Positions 24,957-38,800 of a stretch of DNA of 64,000 nucleotides are shown in pieces. A program made the translations under genes and the position numbers. Each line of letters starts with the position of its first letter. Within the stretch, counting starts at the first letter, position 1. The notes beneath the pieces are model-generated. The model ran no database searches, was not told the DNA's origin, and worked only from the letters and a program-made list of their open reading frames with translations. The stretch comes from Gordionus sp. m RMFG-2023 (lineage: Eukaryota; Nematomorpha; Gordioida; Chordodea; Parachordodidae): contig NC_088778.1 of the NCBI RefSeq assembly GCF_954871325.1, forward strand, positions 27,823,120-27,887,119, given 5' to 3'.

Positions 24957-26590
24957 CAGAGACCTTCATGGGCCTTAATTTTTTGAACAATCTGGCCCAG
25001 GCTCGCAGTAAACAATTTTTTAGGCCCAAGCCCGGCCCGGTTCATATCTAATGTTAAAAAAATTTCCCAAGCCCATGATAAGTTTCAAAAAAATTTTCTA
25101 AACCCGGCCCAAGCCCATATCCAAAAATATAATTTTATTTTTTTAATTAATATAAACAATATTTAAATATATCTAGCATAGGCGTCGCAAGGGGGGGGCA
25201 AGGTAAAATCCCCCCTTCAGAAATTTATCACTTTTTGTAAATATCATTTTTAGCTAATAAAAAATATCCCCCTTATTCCTCCCACCCACCCCCTGACCCT
25301 CAAATATGTATGCATATATCTTAAATAATAATTTAAAAGAAAGAATGTAAAAGTTGATATTTTTTTATAAAACTATTCATCACAATTTATAGATTTTTGG
25401 GAAAATACATTTATATATATATAAAATGAACCAAAAATGTTTTTTAATAAATGGAATATAAGCCAAAGATAAGTCTTAAGACAGAAGTGAAATGTATTAT
25501 AATTATTAATAATAGATCCATAAAATTACTAAATAATATAATATATCAAATATAATTTTTAATAAAGTTAAGTGATTTTAATTTATTTATCTTAATAAAA
25601 GTAAAATATAATTATAAAACTATTGATAAAATTAAATCATTAATTAAAAAAATAGTAAAGAACAATACAAACAGTGGAATACTATATGTTGTAGATTTAC
25701 AGTATATCTAATTATCAAATGACAATCAAGTAATTTTTACAAATATAGCGAATTATATATTTTACAGAAAACTATAAAATATTGATAAGGACATCTGAAA
25801 ATATCTTTTAAAGACATTGTGGGATGAATAATATGAAGATTAATTTAAATATCCTTTTTACTTAAAATAAATAGATGGTGCTAAATAATTAAATGCAAAT
25901 TGTTGCTATATTTAAAATTTGTTAAATTATTAACTGTAATATATACTATCAAATATGTCTGTAAAAGTGGAATTTTACCTAGTATTTTATAACTAATTCT
26001 ATATAATAGAGTAAAATCATATGTCTACTTGATTTTTATAAATAAATTTCTTATAATTGTTTGGAATAAATTATTACAATGCTTTTATATTAAGCTATAT
26101 ACAATACAAGTAATTTATTATAAATTTTATTTTATATAAACTAATAAAAATATATTTCATATTTGTTCCAGTCTTATTTCTTTTATTAATATTTGTAAAA
26201 ATATTTTATGACTATATTTAGACTAAAAAAACCTGGCCGAAGGCCGGGGAAAAGCGGGCTGAAGGCCCGCTTAAAAGGGGTCTAGGGGCGAAGCCCCAGT
26301 AATTTTTTAATTCCCCCCCCCTCTTATGAAAATTCTGGCTACGCCTATGATATCTAGGCAATCATTTTGTTTACAATACTGAAATTTGTTATTATTAGAA
26401 GATAAAAAAGGCAATATTTCTTTAATTTAGAAACTGTTTTAAATAATCTAAATTTAAATTTAATAATTTTAGGCCCAAGCTCATCCCAAGCTAATTAAAA
26501 AAATTTTTTAATCCAGGCCCGGCCCAGGCCCGCTAGAAAATATAATATTAGGACCATACGCGGCCCATTATTTCTTAATAATTTAACCTA
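24957..26590. repeat. GGGCC-rich repeat split by a later transposon
   Basis: Segments 24957-25168 and 26358-26590 both carry GGCCCAAGC, GGCCCGG and GGCCCAGGC words and read as one element interrupted by the 1.2-kb insertion at 25177-26349. The left end CAGAGACCTTCATGGGCC resembles the right end of the 307-578 element read inward (CAGAGACCTG). The true right end is uncertain. Confidence 0.5.
25177..26349. mobile_element. 1.2-kb non-autonomous DNA transposon (CATAGGCGTAGCC family), copy 2
   Basis: It is flanked by a perfect ATATCTAG duplication (25169-25176 and 26350-26357). Ends are CATAGGCGT and, inward, CATAGGCGTAGCC. It is collinear with copy 1 (10664) over its whole length with small indels, so both come from one source. 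The GC-rich hairpin block is at 26231-26300. It inserted into an older GGGCC-rich repeat. Confidence 0.85.
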
Positions 26591-27963
26591 TTTTATCAAT
26601 GGAACAAAATTTATTGAACAATTAAATATTCACGGGAATATAAATTATTTATATCTATCCTCCCCTTTTTTTTAACATCTAAATTGTTATTTTAAAAATA
26701 AATTAATTAAGATGTATATTTTTTGACCAAATATATAATATTATATATAGAAGATGGATTCAAAATTTTTTTTTTGATATATATAGTTGAGGTTGAGAGT
26801 CAAAAAAATAATTAACTGCTATTTTTTGGAGTGGGAGGGTATATTTTAGGTAGAATAATTATTTTTCAACGCTCAAAAAGTGTAGGAGCCACTGCAAATA
26901 AGCTAATAAAAATATCTTACCACTCAAAATTTTACCACCTTCAAAATTATACACCCACATTAAAATACAAATATAAATTAGCAAATATTGAAAATCCAAA
27001 TCAAAATTTAAAAAAAAGGAAATCCAAATTTAACTACCACCAAAACTCATATAATTTTATTCAAATGATGATAGCGTCATTATAAATACAACCTCCAATT
27101 CATAAATATAGGACAAAAAACTGGTGAACATTAACATTATTTGATCTCTATCTTCCATTAAAACCCCATAATTCACAATCAATAATTTTATAATTAGAAA
27201 AAAATCAAACTTCTTCTTTTTCAAATTACCAGTATATATATTTCTCTTAATCTTTCTATAAACAAATATTTGAAAAATAATACATTTATCAATATTATTC
27301 TTGACTTTTAAAAAGTACGATAAATTTATATAAATATTCACCTTTATAAAAAAAAGTCTTGAATAAAAAATAAACGAAATTAAATTAACCAAAATAATTT
27401 TTACACAAATAAAACTACCTCTAGTCCGTCCCATGGTAGATGTCCCTGAACATTTGAAGGTATTAATTCTGATCTTTTTTGAGAAGTGACACAAAAATAA
27501 ATTTTGAGCATAATAATAAATATGCATGTTTATAATTTTCGTTTATCTTCTAGATGGTGATGATACGATTTACTCGGTTTATTTTAAAGGAAAGATAAGC
27601 ATCATAAAAGGAAGCTTGAGACAGCATAGGGGTAAGGAGGTGAAAAGGGTTTCCCTTAAAACTTATGTTTTCTGTAAGTATTATTCTAAAAATATTTTAC
27701 CTACTCAGCCTCTCCTCCTCTAAAAAGGTGTTAAAAACAATTCTTTAAAAGAAAAATAAGAAAATTTAATAATTATTTTAAATAACAAGTTTTGACACAA
27801 CTCTTAACTCTGATCATTACAAAACCTAAATAACAGGAGTATTTATTAGTAAAAATAATATTTTTAGAACCACATATCTAAGTTTGGTTCAAATATCTGT
27901 CTAAGTCTAACAAAATTACATACGTCATACGTCATAATAAGTGCAATTACCCTTTATCGCTAT
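26591..27963. other. AT-rich intergenic stretch
   Basis: Frames of 84-156 codons here are low-complexity, A/T-driven and have no recognisable domain. I see no splice-consistent exon chain. Confidence 0.35.
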
Positions 27964-28197
27964 ATGAAACAGCAGAGCTACGCTTGGACTATCTCATCCC
28001 ATCTAATTGGGTTAAGAAATTTGGGGGTAGCCTATGAGATGAGCCCATCCACAGTTTTTGGGCAGGCTGCAGTTACCTGTGCGCGCAAGAGGCGAAACCA
28101 CTTGCTTAAACGCCTACGGGAGATAAGAAGAGAGAGAAAAGCCCGTACCCGATTAAGTAAAATGTATATTATAGGGAGGGGTATTGGTAAATTTTAA
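27964..28197 (+). CDS. Hypothetical 77-aa basic ORF
   Basis: An ATG-to-TAA frame with clearly higher G+C than its surroundings. It contains ARKRRNHLLKRLREIRRERK, an Arg-rich amphipathic helix. It is not recognised. It could be an exon of an unseen gene, a transposon fragment or chance. It lies just beyond the 3' end of the LINE copy at 28341. Confidence 0.25.
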   Translation: MKQQSYAWTISSHLIGLRNLGVAYEMSPSTVFGQAAVTCARKRRNHLLKRLREIRRERKARTRLSKMYIIGRGIGKF

Positions 28198-28340
28198 GTT
28201 TATGGTCTATATTGAATTTGTTTATTTAATATAAATATGATATATTTTTTAAATAAATCTGCCTTACTATTTAAGAATATTAGATTAGTGAGTTAAGTAT
28301 ATTTTGGATAATTATATCAAGGTTAGGTACATGAAGAGTT

Positions 28341-29740
28341 TTATAAATAAATAAATAAATGTATGTTTACCGTGGATTTTATTTTTAGAAGCTTTTTTCT
28401 TGAGCTTTTATTATTGTTTAGAGGTATAAATTGTTCCATCGTCAGATTTAGGCTTATGACTTCTTTTATCGTTCTGTATAGCCAATATGACTTGTATTTA
28501 CCGTATGTTTTACCTTCATGAGACTCGAGCCAGATTATAGCTTCATGAACTATGTTTTGTCTGAAGTTTCTGATGGTGTGACCAAAGAGTTGGATGTGCC
28601 TTTTTTTGAGAGTAGTCTCGATCGGGACGTTTTTTGAGATTCGCCATAGGCTGGCATTTGAAATTATTCTTAGATAGAAAATACCGTTGAGCTGGCGCAG
28701 ACAGCGGTTTACGAAAACCTGTATTTTCTTTGTCTGGGATTCATTTATTTCCCAAGTGTCGCTTCCGTAGAGGAGGACTGGAATGACTGTAGCGTTAAAT
28801 ATTCGAAGTCTCGTTTTGACTGAGATCTCTCTGGCTGTCCATAGTTTGTAATATTTCATGAAGGTTATTTTGGCATTTTTTAGTCGGGCTTCGATTTCAC
28901 CGCTGATATTTCCTTTATTATCGATAAGCACGCCAAGATATTTAAAATTGTTAACTATTTTAATTTCATTTCCCTCAAATGTTAAGTTATTTATAGACGC
29001 CTCTGGGGATGGCATAATAAAAGTTTTATTAAAGTTGATGGTTAAACCGACTTTGTTGCTATGGAAGCAGAGACTTGTTAATAAGTCTATTGTCTCATCT
29101 CTTGACTTGGTGATTAAAACCAGGTCATCTGCGTATGAGATGATTCTTAGGTGATTGATATTATTATTATTTGATGATAGATCAATTAGGTTCATGGTGC
29201 TCGTGGTTTCTTTTATGATTTTGTTTATGATTATATTGAACAGAATAGGTGATAGTACACAGCCTTGTTTCACACCTCTTTTAATCTTGAAGTAAGGTGA
29301 GAAAGTATGGCCTAGCTGTAATTTGGCCCAAGAGTTGTTGTAATGGTACTTCAAAGTTTTAATTATGTTTGGATCGATATTGCAATCTTCTAGAGCCTCC
29401 CAGAGGGCATTGTGTTTCACGTTGTCGAAGGCTTTGCTATAGTCTATGAAAGTAAATATAAAAGGAAGTTTATATCTAAAACACTTCTGTAGATAGATTT
29501 TAAGAGCTAGGATGGGTTCATTGTTGTTCTTATTTGGCCTGTATGCGCAAATATTACTTGACAGGAGGTTTTTGGTAGAATCAAGAATTCTGTTCTTCAG
29601 GAGCGCCATGAACACCTTTGAGACTGTGGAGGTGAGAGCAATGGCCCTTTAGTCTGCGAACGATGAAGGATGGAGTTTCTTGGGGAAGTTGCAGATTGTG
29701 GATTTATTCCAAACATAATTCAACAGATGTTATTAACCTT
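28341..29740 (-). mobile_element. 5'-truncated non-LTR retrotransposon (LINE) with long RT ORF
   Basis: A 424-codon open frame (28341-29615) holds reverse-transcriptase blocks in order: FTFIDYSKAFDNVKHNALWE (RT motif A region with D), IKRGVKQGCVLSPILFN, ISYADDLVLI (catalytic YADD), GLTINFNKT and FKYLGVLIDNKG. It is followed by the C-terminal region LLYGSDTWEINE and VNRCLRQL typical of endonuclease-type LINEs. Similarity continues upstream in the same frame to about 29740 (STICNFPKKLHPSSFAD, then RAIALTS) past one TAA in place of the conserved Tyr codon. The endonuclease part is absent, as in a 5'-truncated insertion. The 3' tail near 28342-28356 is an ATTT-type simple repeat. It is much better preserved than the LINE scrap at 6.5 kb. 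Confidence 0.85.
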
Positions 29741-29762
29741 GCATCTATCCTTTATTTTGAAA

Positions 29763-29849
29763 ATGACAGAAAATGATTTTGATATTTCTAATTTTTTATT
29801 AGGCAATATTGATGTAAGGGGGGATTTAGAGGATAATTTATTCGATGAA
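29763..29849 (+). CDS. TAF1: TAF1 exon 1: start and TAND-like motif
   Basis: [20 protein letters not shown] matches the conserved N-terminal motif (FxLAGFLFGNIN in vertebrates) that occupies the DNA-binding surface of TBP. ATG 29763 is chosen because it starts seven residues before the motif and no splice site separates them. The donor is GATGAA/GTATAA. Confidence 0.8.
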
Positions 29850-32800
29850 GTATAACTAAAATATTAAATTATATATTAAAAATGTAATTAGGATATCAAA
29901 CAACATTTATCAACTTTGAAACATCTTAATATATTTAACAATGTTGATATAAATATTAAAGATGAAGAAAATCAATCAAAGATAGTTACAGAAATAGAAA
30001 ATGTTGATAGTAATTTTATAATGCTAAATTACTTTATAGCGTTTTTTTATGTAGGCAATGTTTCATATAATTCTCCCATTGATTATTCAAATATTTCAGA
30101 TACAACCTCTGATCAAGAGGATGTAGACAGACATATTTCAACCTTAGATATTGTAGAAGGTTTTAAATATAAAATATATTAATTTTAAATAAAAATATTA
30201 TTTTTTGATAATTTATATATAAATTTTAATTTTACTATAAATAATATATTTGGATTTAATAGATTCCAATATAGATCAAGCAAAATTGTTAAATAATGAA
30301 AAATATTTAAACAATATAAAAATGCCACTGAGAGATCAACTTGCCCCATTGATACCATCTGAACTTGCAAATTTAGATGTTAATGAAATTTTCCCACATT
30401 TTAAATTTAATGATGTGTGTGATAACAATTATAATTTATTGCTATAATTATAAAATAGATTTTAAGATTTAATAAATTATTTGGGCCTGGAAAACCATCA
30501 AGTCTACCAAAGATATGGAGAAATTTTAGCAAGAGAAGGAGAAAAATCTATCAGTTATATAAGCTTACAGCAAATAAAAATGGAAATAACATTCCAATTA
30601 ACAAAGTAAAATTTACACTTTTTATAAATAATGGATATATATAATTTTTTTTTGTTTTTAACTATAATTTTAATATCCTATCAACTCAGGAATTTGATAG
30701 ACAAGCACAATTGATATTAGAACTTCCTACAACAGATGAAACAGTAGCACAAAATGAAACAGCAGAGATTAAACAACCTTATGAGTTGCAAATAGAGACT
30801 GATGATGAAGTTTATTTTATAATTTTTTATACATAGGCCCATGCAAATGAGAGATTGGTTAAACATTTCTAAGGACTGCCATGTTCTGGCTTATTGTGCA
30901 ATTGATTTTAATTCTATTTTTTTTTGTTTTTTAATTTTCCCTTTTTTGGTTTCTTTTTATATATTTTTGGTTAAACCTAGAGGGAATTGGCATATGATAT
31001 CAAGAGCAAGGTTTAGATCAGAGATACTAACTCTACTGTAAATATCGGTTTGGTTTAGGTTTCAGATAAAAATTACAGTTTATGGTGAGGTTAAGTTCTT
31101 AAGGAAATAATATTGAGTTGGTTTGAACCTTTAAAAACTGGATTGAACTTTTTTGCGTTACAATAATATTAGAATTATATAAAAAGAAGCACATTAAAAA
31201 AAGATATTGTCACTATTCTCTAGAGAAATCTTATTAAGCATAACAATTAAAATATTTTTAAGATTCTCTTTTGTAAATTTATATCTATAAGTAGAAAGAA
31301 TAAATTGTATGGTAATTGAGTTAGCTGGCATTGTCAAATAGCAATATACAAAAATATAGTTACTACTCATTATTAATAATTTTTAAATGAGTTAGAATAT
31401 TAAAAGGTTTAACCTGACTTTTTTTAGAGGTGCAGTTCAGATTTGAAGGTAAATTTTTTAACGGTTTAGGTTCGGTAGATAATAACGGTTAATACTGTTT
31501 TAACGGCTTAGGATAGGTTCGGTTTTGAATCCCTGGTTTATGTGGCTTCAAACATTATTTGATTTTTAGAGTTGCATGGCTGAAACTAGGTAAATTCTAA
31601 GATTTAAATGATCCATGTTTTTACCAACTGCACCTCTAAAAAAATTCAGGAATTACCCACCTTAGTATGTTCTATATAGATGCCCATTTTATTATGCCTC
31701 CCCCCCCCCTCCCATTTTACTAGATATATTTATTATAATATTGTCCTGTTATAAATAATAATAATACATTTTTGTTTCAAAAACAATAATTTAAAGGAGG
31801 AAATGATGAAAGACACACCCATGCAAAGCGATCACCATTTTAGGGGGCATCCCACGTTATACAAGCCGGTCATGGATGACGACGAGAACAAAAACAAGTT
31901 AGGATCTTCGGGCAAGGAGAGCATTTCGTCCGGATCTTCGTCCGAATTGGAGAGCGAAGGCTACGAGTATTATTCCGAAGAAGATGGGGTATTACAATAT
32001 ATGAAAAAAGTGACACGTTTCATTTTAAAAATGACTACTCCCATACTCAACAAATAATGACGGTTCGGTTCTCATTTTATTTTTTTTAAATAGCTGTTCC
32101 TCGGTTTTTGCGGTTCGGTTCGACACTCTTATAAGTTTATTAAAATTAAAAAAAAATGAAAACTTGTTTGATCAATTGACCAAAATTTTGAGCTTATAAA
32201 ATAATATATATAATTGGTGTTGGCTTAGTTTTTCTTGTAATCATTTGGATCTTATCGAGAGAAAAAAAATGATGTGTGTGAATAAATCTAATCATAATAA
32301 CAAAAAAATTTAACTGACTGACATAACCGAATAATAAACATATAAATAATGCACGCCATTTTTTAAAGTACGAAAACGACCCTCTAACTCTGACCCCCTG
32401 GGAAGACCAAGTCATCATAAACGGCGGTTCAGCCCTTTTAACAGCGGAAGCAGGCCCGGACCACGTGATTTCAGCTCAACAAGCCAAGATCGCCGCCGGC
32501 GTGACGGATGAGACCGAGCGCTTTGTTGGCTGGCTACCGGCTGCTACTATTAGGAGCTACAGCGCGGCTGTCGGTCAAAAAACGCCTGTGGCTAAAGGTG
32601 AATGAATGAGAGAGGTCGATAAAAGAAAAAATTTAAAAAAAAAGAAAATATAAGAGGATAATAATTTTTTAAAAATTAAAATAACATCTGTTTAATATAT
32701 TTTTTTATGCATATTACCTTTAGAACAAAAGAACGAGGCTAATTTCGTGCCCTTGCTGAGTCAAGAATATTCGGAATTAGCGTGCACGAATTGGGAAGAC

Positions 32801-35800
32801 GATATTATTTGGAATGCCGACGTAATTTTTTTCTTCTCTTCTTCTATTAGAAGCTTTATTTCTGGGACAGTCTTTGAGATTTTTTTTATTTGTTATACAA
32901 CTTATAACCAATAGTATATTATATAAAATCATTGAATATGAATTAAGGAATATTTAGCTATTTGATTATGGTGGTAAATTTAAGTAAATTAAAATGTTGT
33001 AAATGATATTTAACAAATATTTTCTATTTTTAAAAGAAAAATTCTGTTGAGGAGGGTGTAATGGGTAAGATTGGGAGGAATTCGCAAAATCGCCAATGTT
33101 TACGTCTTTGCTCTTAGAAAACCCATCCACTTTAAACTAAATTTTAAAATTCGCTAATTATATTATGGTCAATTTATAAACAATTATTTTATTACATCTT
33201 TCAGTTATATTTCGAAGGTCTAATAATTATGATTGACATTTTTTTTGACATAATTTTTAAAAAAAATTTGTTTTGGTAGAATCATGCATAATATTTGAGG
33301 GCTGAGACGCAGTCCTTAAGTTATCGTTTTTGATTTCACCGATAAATAGGATAAATAAATATGAATATTTAAAATTGTAAAATGATTGATGTCGATTTTC
33401 TGCACCTTACGATATATTACCAAAATTTCATTCAATATTATTATTACGTAAGTGAAAAGTGTGAATATTGAAATTCAGAAAATATGAATATAAATGTGAT
33501 TATTCCTATTTTAAAAAAAAGGATTTGAAAGATGACCCTGATATAGTGAGCAATTGGCCAGAATCTGTTTATCAGTCTCAACCAATTTTGCAGCCGGTAA
33601 TATCTCTATAAAACACTTTATACTTAAATTTCAAATTTATATTTTAAAAATATGTTTTAATTACGAGAATGTTTTTTAGGGCAAAATTATGAGATGGCCA
33701 TTACGATCAGCTTATTTATTTTAATTATGATAGGACGTTAATCTTCCTGTATATAGTATATTAACTAAATTTCATGCACATTACAAAGGTAGAAATTTGA
33801 ATTTTCAAATATCTTTTGCCCAATAAATTTTCCCAAAACGTAAAATTTTATGAATTTGAAATCAAGTTTCTTTAAAAATCTATTCACCCTATCTTCTTCT
33901 TTAATACAAAAATAATACCAGCAAACTTGTCCCTTTTCTCCGGAGAGCCTAGAAAAACGTCTGAATTTAACCTCCAACGATTACCACTATTTTCACAACC
34001 TGTTTCGCTCGTCCCACAACGCCGCTTCTAATTCGGCGCAATCTTCTAAATCCCAATCATTTCCTTTTAACCTTCCAGGCATCGGCGGCAACCAAAATTT
34101 TACCCCTATTAACAACTCGAACTTTAACGAGGACATGTTACTTTTCTCAGCCCTCCAGTTGCAGCATTCGACCCCGGCTAGCGAACTCTGGCCCGCCTTT
34201 TACCCTACCCACATGGGCCCACTCAGGCTCAAGCACTTTCACCGACCCTTACTCAAAAAGTATAGTCATGGGGCCCTGGCCATCACCCATGCTCAACAAC
34301 AGAACTCCCAGGGCGGGGTGCGGCAATTCTTCCCCGTGGCCAGCGTGGAGGAAAGGGTGGAACGGTTGAAGAAGGTTTTTATATATCGCCATACAAAATA
34401 ATAAATAGTACTGGGATTCTGAATCACAATTTTTAAATCATTTCCTTAGGGCGATTTTTGTGAAAAATCTGATTTGACTATGGAAATGTATTCCTACATG
34501 GTATAAGATTGGCGATTCATTAATTAAAAATGTCCATACATAGGAGTCAGCAATAACGCCATTATGCACATTAATGTCATTTAATAAATATACAAACCAC
34601 AGAATGGAGCTACAGCTGACTCCTAGATATGGATATGCATTTTATAAATAAATCTCCAATCTAATGGTACATAATATATGCACCATTGAATTATTCGTAC
34701 TGTGAATTTCGGGGAAGTTTACTGTGAAATTTTCGGCTACTCTTTTTTTAAAAAAAAAGAAAAGATTTTTCATATATGTTAAAATAAATATACGGTTTCA
34801 TGTCAAAAATTATTTGGAATTTATAGGATAGGTGACCATGCATACTGGAATATATTTCCGGTTAAATCAGATTTTTCAATTTTAAAAATTGCATTTAATC
34901 GAGAGATTTTATTAAATTTATACAAAATTCCATATCCTGATACGACATACACACAAGTATTTTTAATTTCGTGGTGAAACACTCTTAAATTTGAGCACCA
35001 CCTTATGATTGACTTGCTCCTTCCTTTTAGGACTTAAAATGTTTTATGATCTCTATATTGACCAAAACATAACCGCTCTTGAGTCGCCCACCCACATTCC
35101 GGATGTTTCATTTTAAAAGGCGCTCAAAATAAATTTATACGTAGCGAGTAGCCCTCTATCCCATTTCTAGTAACGCGACTAAATTTTATTGGATCATTTA
35201 ATCTATACTTATTATAACTATATATGACTATTTTAAAATGGAACAATGCTTTTTGCCAAAGCATAGCTTATATTTCGAATTATCCCCATTTACTATTTAT
35301 ATAACATATAATAGAAGCAAAAGGTCGCCATGAATATAAGTTATCTTCATCTATTTATATAACTCTTTATTTAAAATGTATCTAGTTACATTTTTTAAAT
35401 TTCAAAAAACTATAAGCTACATTCAAAATTTTCGTTACCTTAACAACGTTAATTTCTCTCTATCTTACTATATCACCTTTTTAGCAACGGGAAAACGAGA
35501 GGATAGCCTCGGGTGGTGGAGACATGTTCTTCATGCACACACCCCAAGATCTCTCGGCTATGGATGGCGAATTGGTGCTAGCAGAATACTCGGAAGAATT
35601 CCCTCCCTTGATGATGAATATTGGTTTGCCATTTAAAATAAATTTGCAATCATATTAGCCATAAATACTTTTGGAAATTAGTAAGATTTTGTGGAACTAT
35701 GCCAAAAATTTTTATTTTACTTGAAATAATACGGTTTGAGTGTGTAATTCGTTTGTTGGATAAAATTTTGATTTCAGCGCTTTTTTAAAAAACATAATGG

Positions 35801-38800
35801 TTTTTAAACCCAATTTTTAAACACCTACGAAACGTTAACGCTCTATTTGTAAGCCCACACTAGAATTACTTTTTTTTAAACAAAATAATTGAGATAACAT
35901 AATTTTTTTACAATTTGATACTTCAAGATAATGATTAATATTATGCGCTACTTTATTGGCGATTCATTTATTAAATGCATTTATTAGTGTCCACACATAG
36001 GAGTCGGCAGTAGCGCCATTTTGTGGTTTGTACATATATTAAATTACATTAATGTATTCATATAATGATGAAGAAACCGACCTGCAACCCACAAAATGGG
36101 CCTACACCTTACTCCTATGTATTGATACTTTTAATTAAATTGCCAATCTGTGTAGTTTATATGCAATCGCTTCAAGATCTACTTGGAGAGTTAAGGTTGT
36201 ACTGTAAATGTAATATACCCCTTTCTCTCTAGCTCCATTCTAGTTATATTTTAGTAATTTCATTTAAATTTATTATATATTTTTTTAAAATTTATAAAAA
36301 TAGGTATGGCAACACTCGTAAAAAATTATCACAAAAGAAGGCCCGGAAAAGAAGCCAATATTCAAGAATTCGAACACGGAACGATGGCTTATACTCACAC
36401 ATCGCCATTTTTGGGCTCCTTAGCTCCCGGCCAGAGATTACAAGTTTTTGCCCTTTTATATTATTTGAATAGTTTTCTATTTTTTTTACATTTTCTTATA
36501 TGTTTTGTTAAATCAGGAAAAAAGAATTAAGTGGCGTGGTGAGTGTTATTAAACTTCTCGATATTTTAAGCAACCACATATTTTGGCCAAAAAATATAAC
36601 GCAAACCTGGAGATTTTTCTTTTAGATGGTTAAAGGATTTAGACATATAGTAGCGAAATTTTGAGGCAAGCGAGTCGGATTGAAAATTCGAGTTTTTTTT
36701 GTTGATTGATTTTAATATGGAAATACGTACGAAGATATACTTTTATTTTTAATTTAATAATTATATACTTTTATTTTTAGTTTTTGAAAATTAAAGATAT
36801 ATGTATATATATTCTTTTATATAAAAGGCTCTAGAAAACAACATGTTCAGAGCACCCATCTATCTCCATTCGTTCCCCAGCACCCATTTTTTGGTGATCA
36901 GAACTAGGAACGGCTATTTTTTACGTCAAATAAAGGATATATTCACCGTTGGCCAAGAATGTCCACTCATAGAGGTTCCTTGCCCGAATTCCAAAAAAGC
37001 CAACCAATTTTTGAGAGATTTTTTACATGTAAAAAATCGTTCTTATCCTATAAAAAACAAAAAATTAAAATTAAAAACAAATCATAATATTGGCAGGGAA
37101 AAAAATACTTAAAAAATTTATCATTTTTTAATAATTATACTTCTATTTTTTTTTTTTGAAAAATATGTGCTAATAATACAGGTATTCTTGATGCGCCTTT
37201 TTCGGGCCAGCCCAGAAAAGCCTCCTCGTATTTACATGGAACAGGTCAAACGGGCTTTCCCGGCTTTGCCCGAGAGTGCACTGAGGAAGAAGCTTAAATC
37301 TTTTGCCGATTTTGATTCCAATCCCGCCAATCAAAGGGATATAGGTTTCTTTCATTTTATTCATCATATATAATATTTAGATTAATATAATCTTATATTA
37401 GCTTATATCAGCCCCTCAGAGTATAATACTTTAAGATATTGTATGCTTTATTTGATTTACCATTTATTTTATACTTTATCGTTAACAAAACCCATATATA
37501 AACATCACTTATTTTATATAAACCGATATATATATATATATAATACATAATTATTATACCACATTCATTAAACGAAATTCTTATAGTCTATCTACATAAA
37601 TTTATAGAAACCGATCATTATACTATTTGTTCATATCTTGTAATACACTTATTAAAATCGATATTTGAACATGGCGGTTAAGACGAGTCTCGAACTTGCG
37701 ACCTTCGCGTTATCAGTTCAATATATTTTGCACTTCGAACTCGAAATGGGGCAATAATAGTCATTCAAAAACTGAAATAAGAACTTGAAAATAATATTGT
37801 TATTTAGAATTTTAAATATACATATATAAAATGTTCTAAATTAATGATAAATAAATCTATTTTTTTTCAAAATTATAATTTTGATTTTTTTGGACAATTA
37901 TAATCACGAAATATTAGCAGACATTTCTTATTTTTTTGTAGCCTGCAGCGAGTAATAGGCGTTGATTTAAGTACAAACGCAAAGTAAATGCTTATATTTT
38001 TCTTAAATTCAATAAATAAAAACGATGAAGAGAAATATTGTTAAGAATTTCTAGGGTGTTTTCACTTTAAAAAAAACTAACTGACGTTATTCGTTATAAT
38101 TTCCCGAACTGGAAACTTATACACAGTATGATTACAATATGATTGGTATAGGCCTATGTAAGTTGCATTGAATCACTCCTTTCCAGAATATAATTAAACG
38201 ACTGTCCCCTTTTCTGTTAGATGTCTCTGGTCATGAATTTTTTAAAACTATTTCCTAGGCCAATTTACAATTACACAACCAAAAATGAACTCACCACGCC
38301 ATTGGTGTTCGTTTAAACTGTTAGATAACTCAACCCCTTAATTACCATGGCTTAAGTTCAACGGTTGATGGAAAATGGATGATAGCCTTCATTGCCGCTC
38401 TTGTAAAGGTCCATCTACAAGTACGATCCAAATAACATTTATTCTAAAACCTCCTGGTCTTTCCAGATCTGATGGGAAATTTTCTGGATGGATTTTACAA
38501 ATTCCTTGGAAGAGTATTCCTGGCCTAGGACTATTCTTGTATCGACTCATTGGCAGAATCCAACCAAGCACTGAACATATATGAGGAAAAGGAGCATTTG
38601 TATTTCCACCAACCCTAACAACGCTTTATGATTTTCTATAACTAGGTTATCACATTTGCAAACTACACAATGAACCCAGTGAAGACTTCCTTTGAGACAA
38701 GGGTTGGCTATTGCTATTCGCAAGTTTAATCGCACCCACTTCATCTCTATTCTCATCTCATCCCCAAAAAGACGATTATTTTTATTATATCAATTTTTAT

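Noticed and set aside
27057-27527. 156-codon minus-strand ORF
   Set aside because: Low-complexity Ile/Phe/Lys/Tyr composition expected from A/T-rich DNA; no domain, no splice support.
28858-29154. Plus-strand 98-codon ORF opposite the LINE
   Set aside because: Shadow of the reverse-transcriptase frame on the other strand.
30837-30930. Possible TAF1 exon ([13 protein letters not shown]) for the missing RYGPARLWYDML segment
   Set aside because: Only chance similarity, and the preceding intron would be 27 bp.
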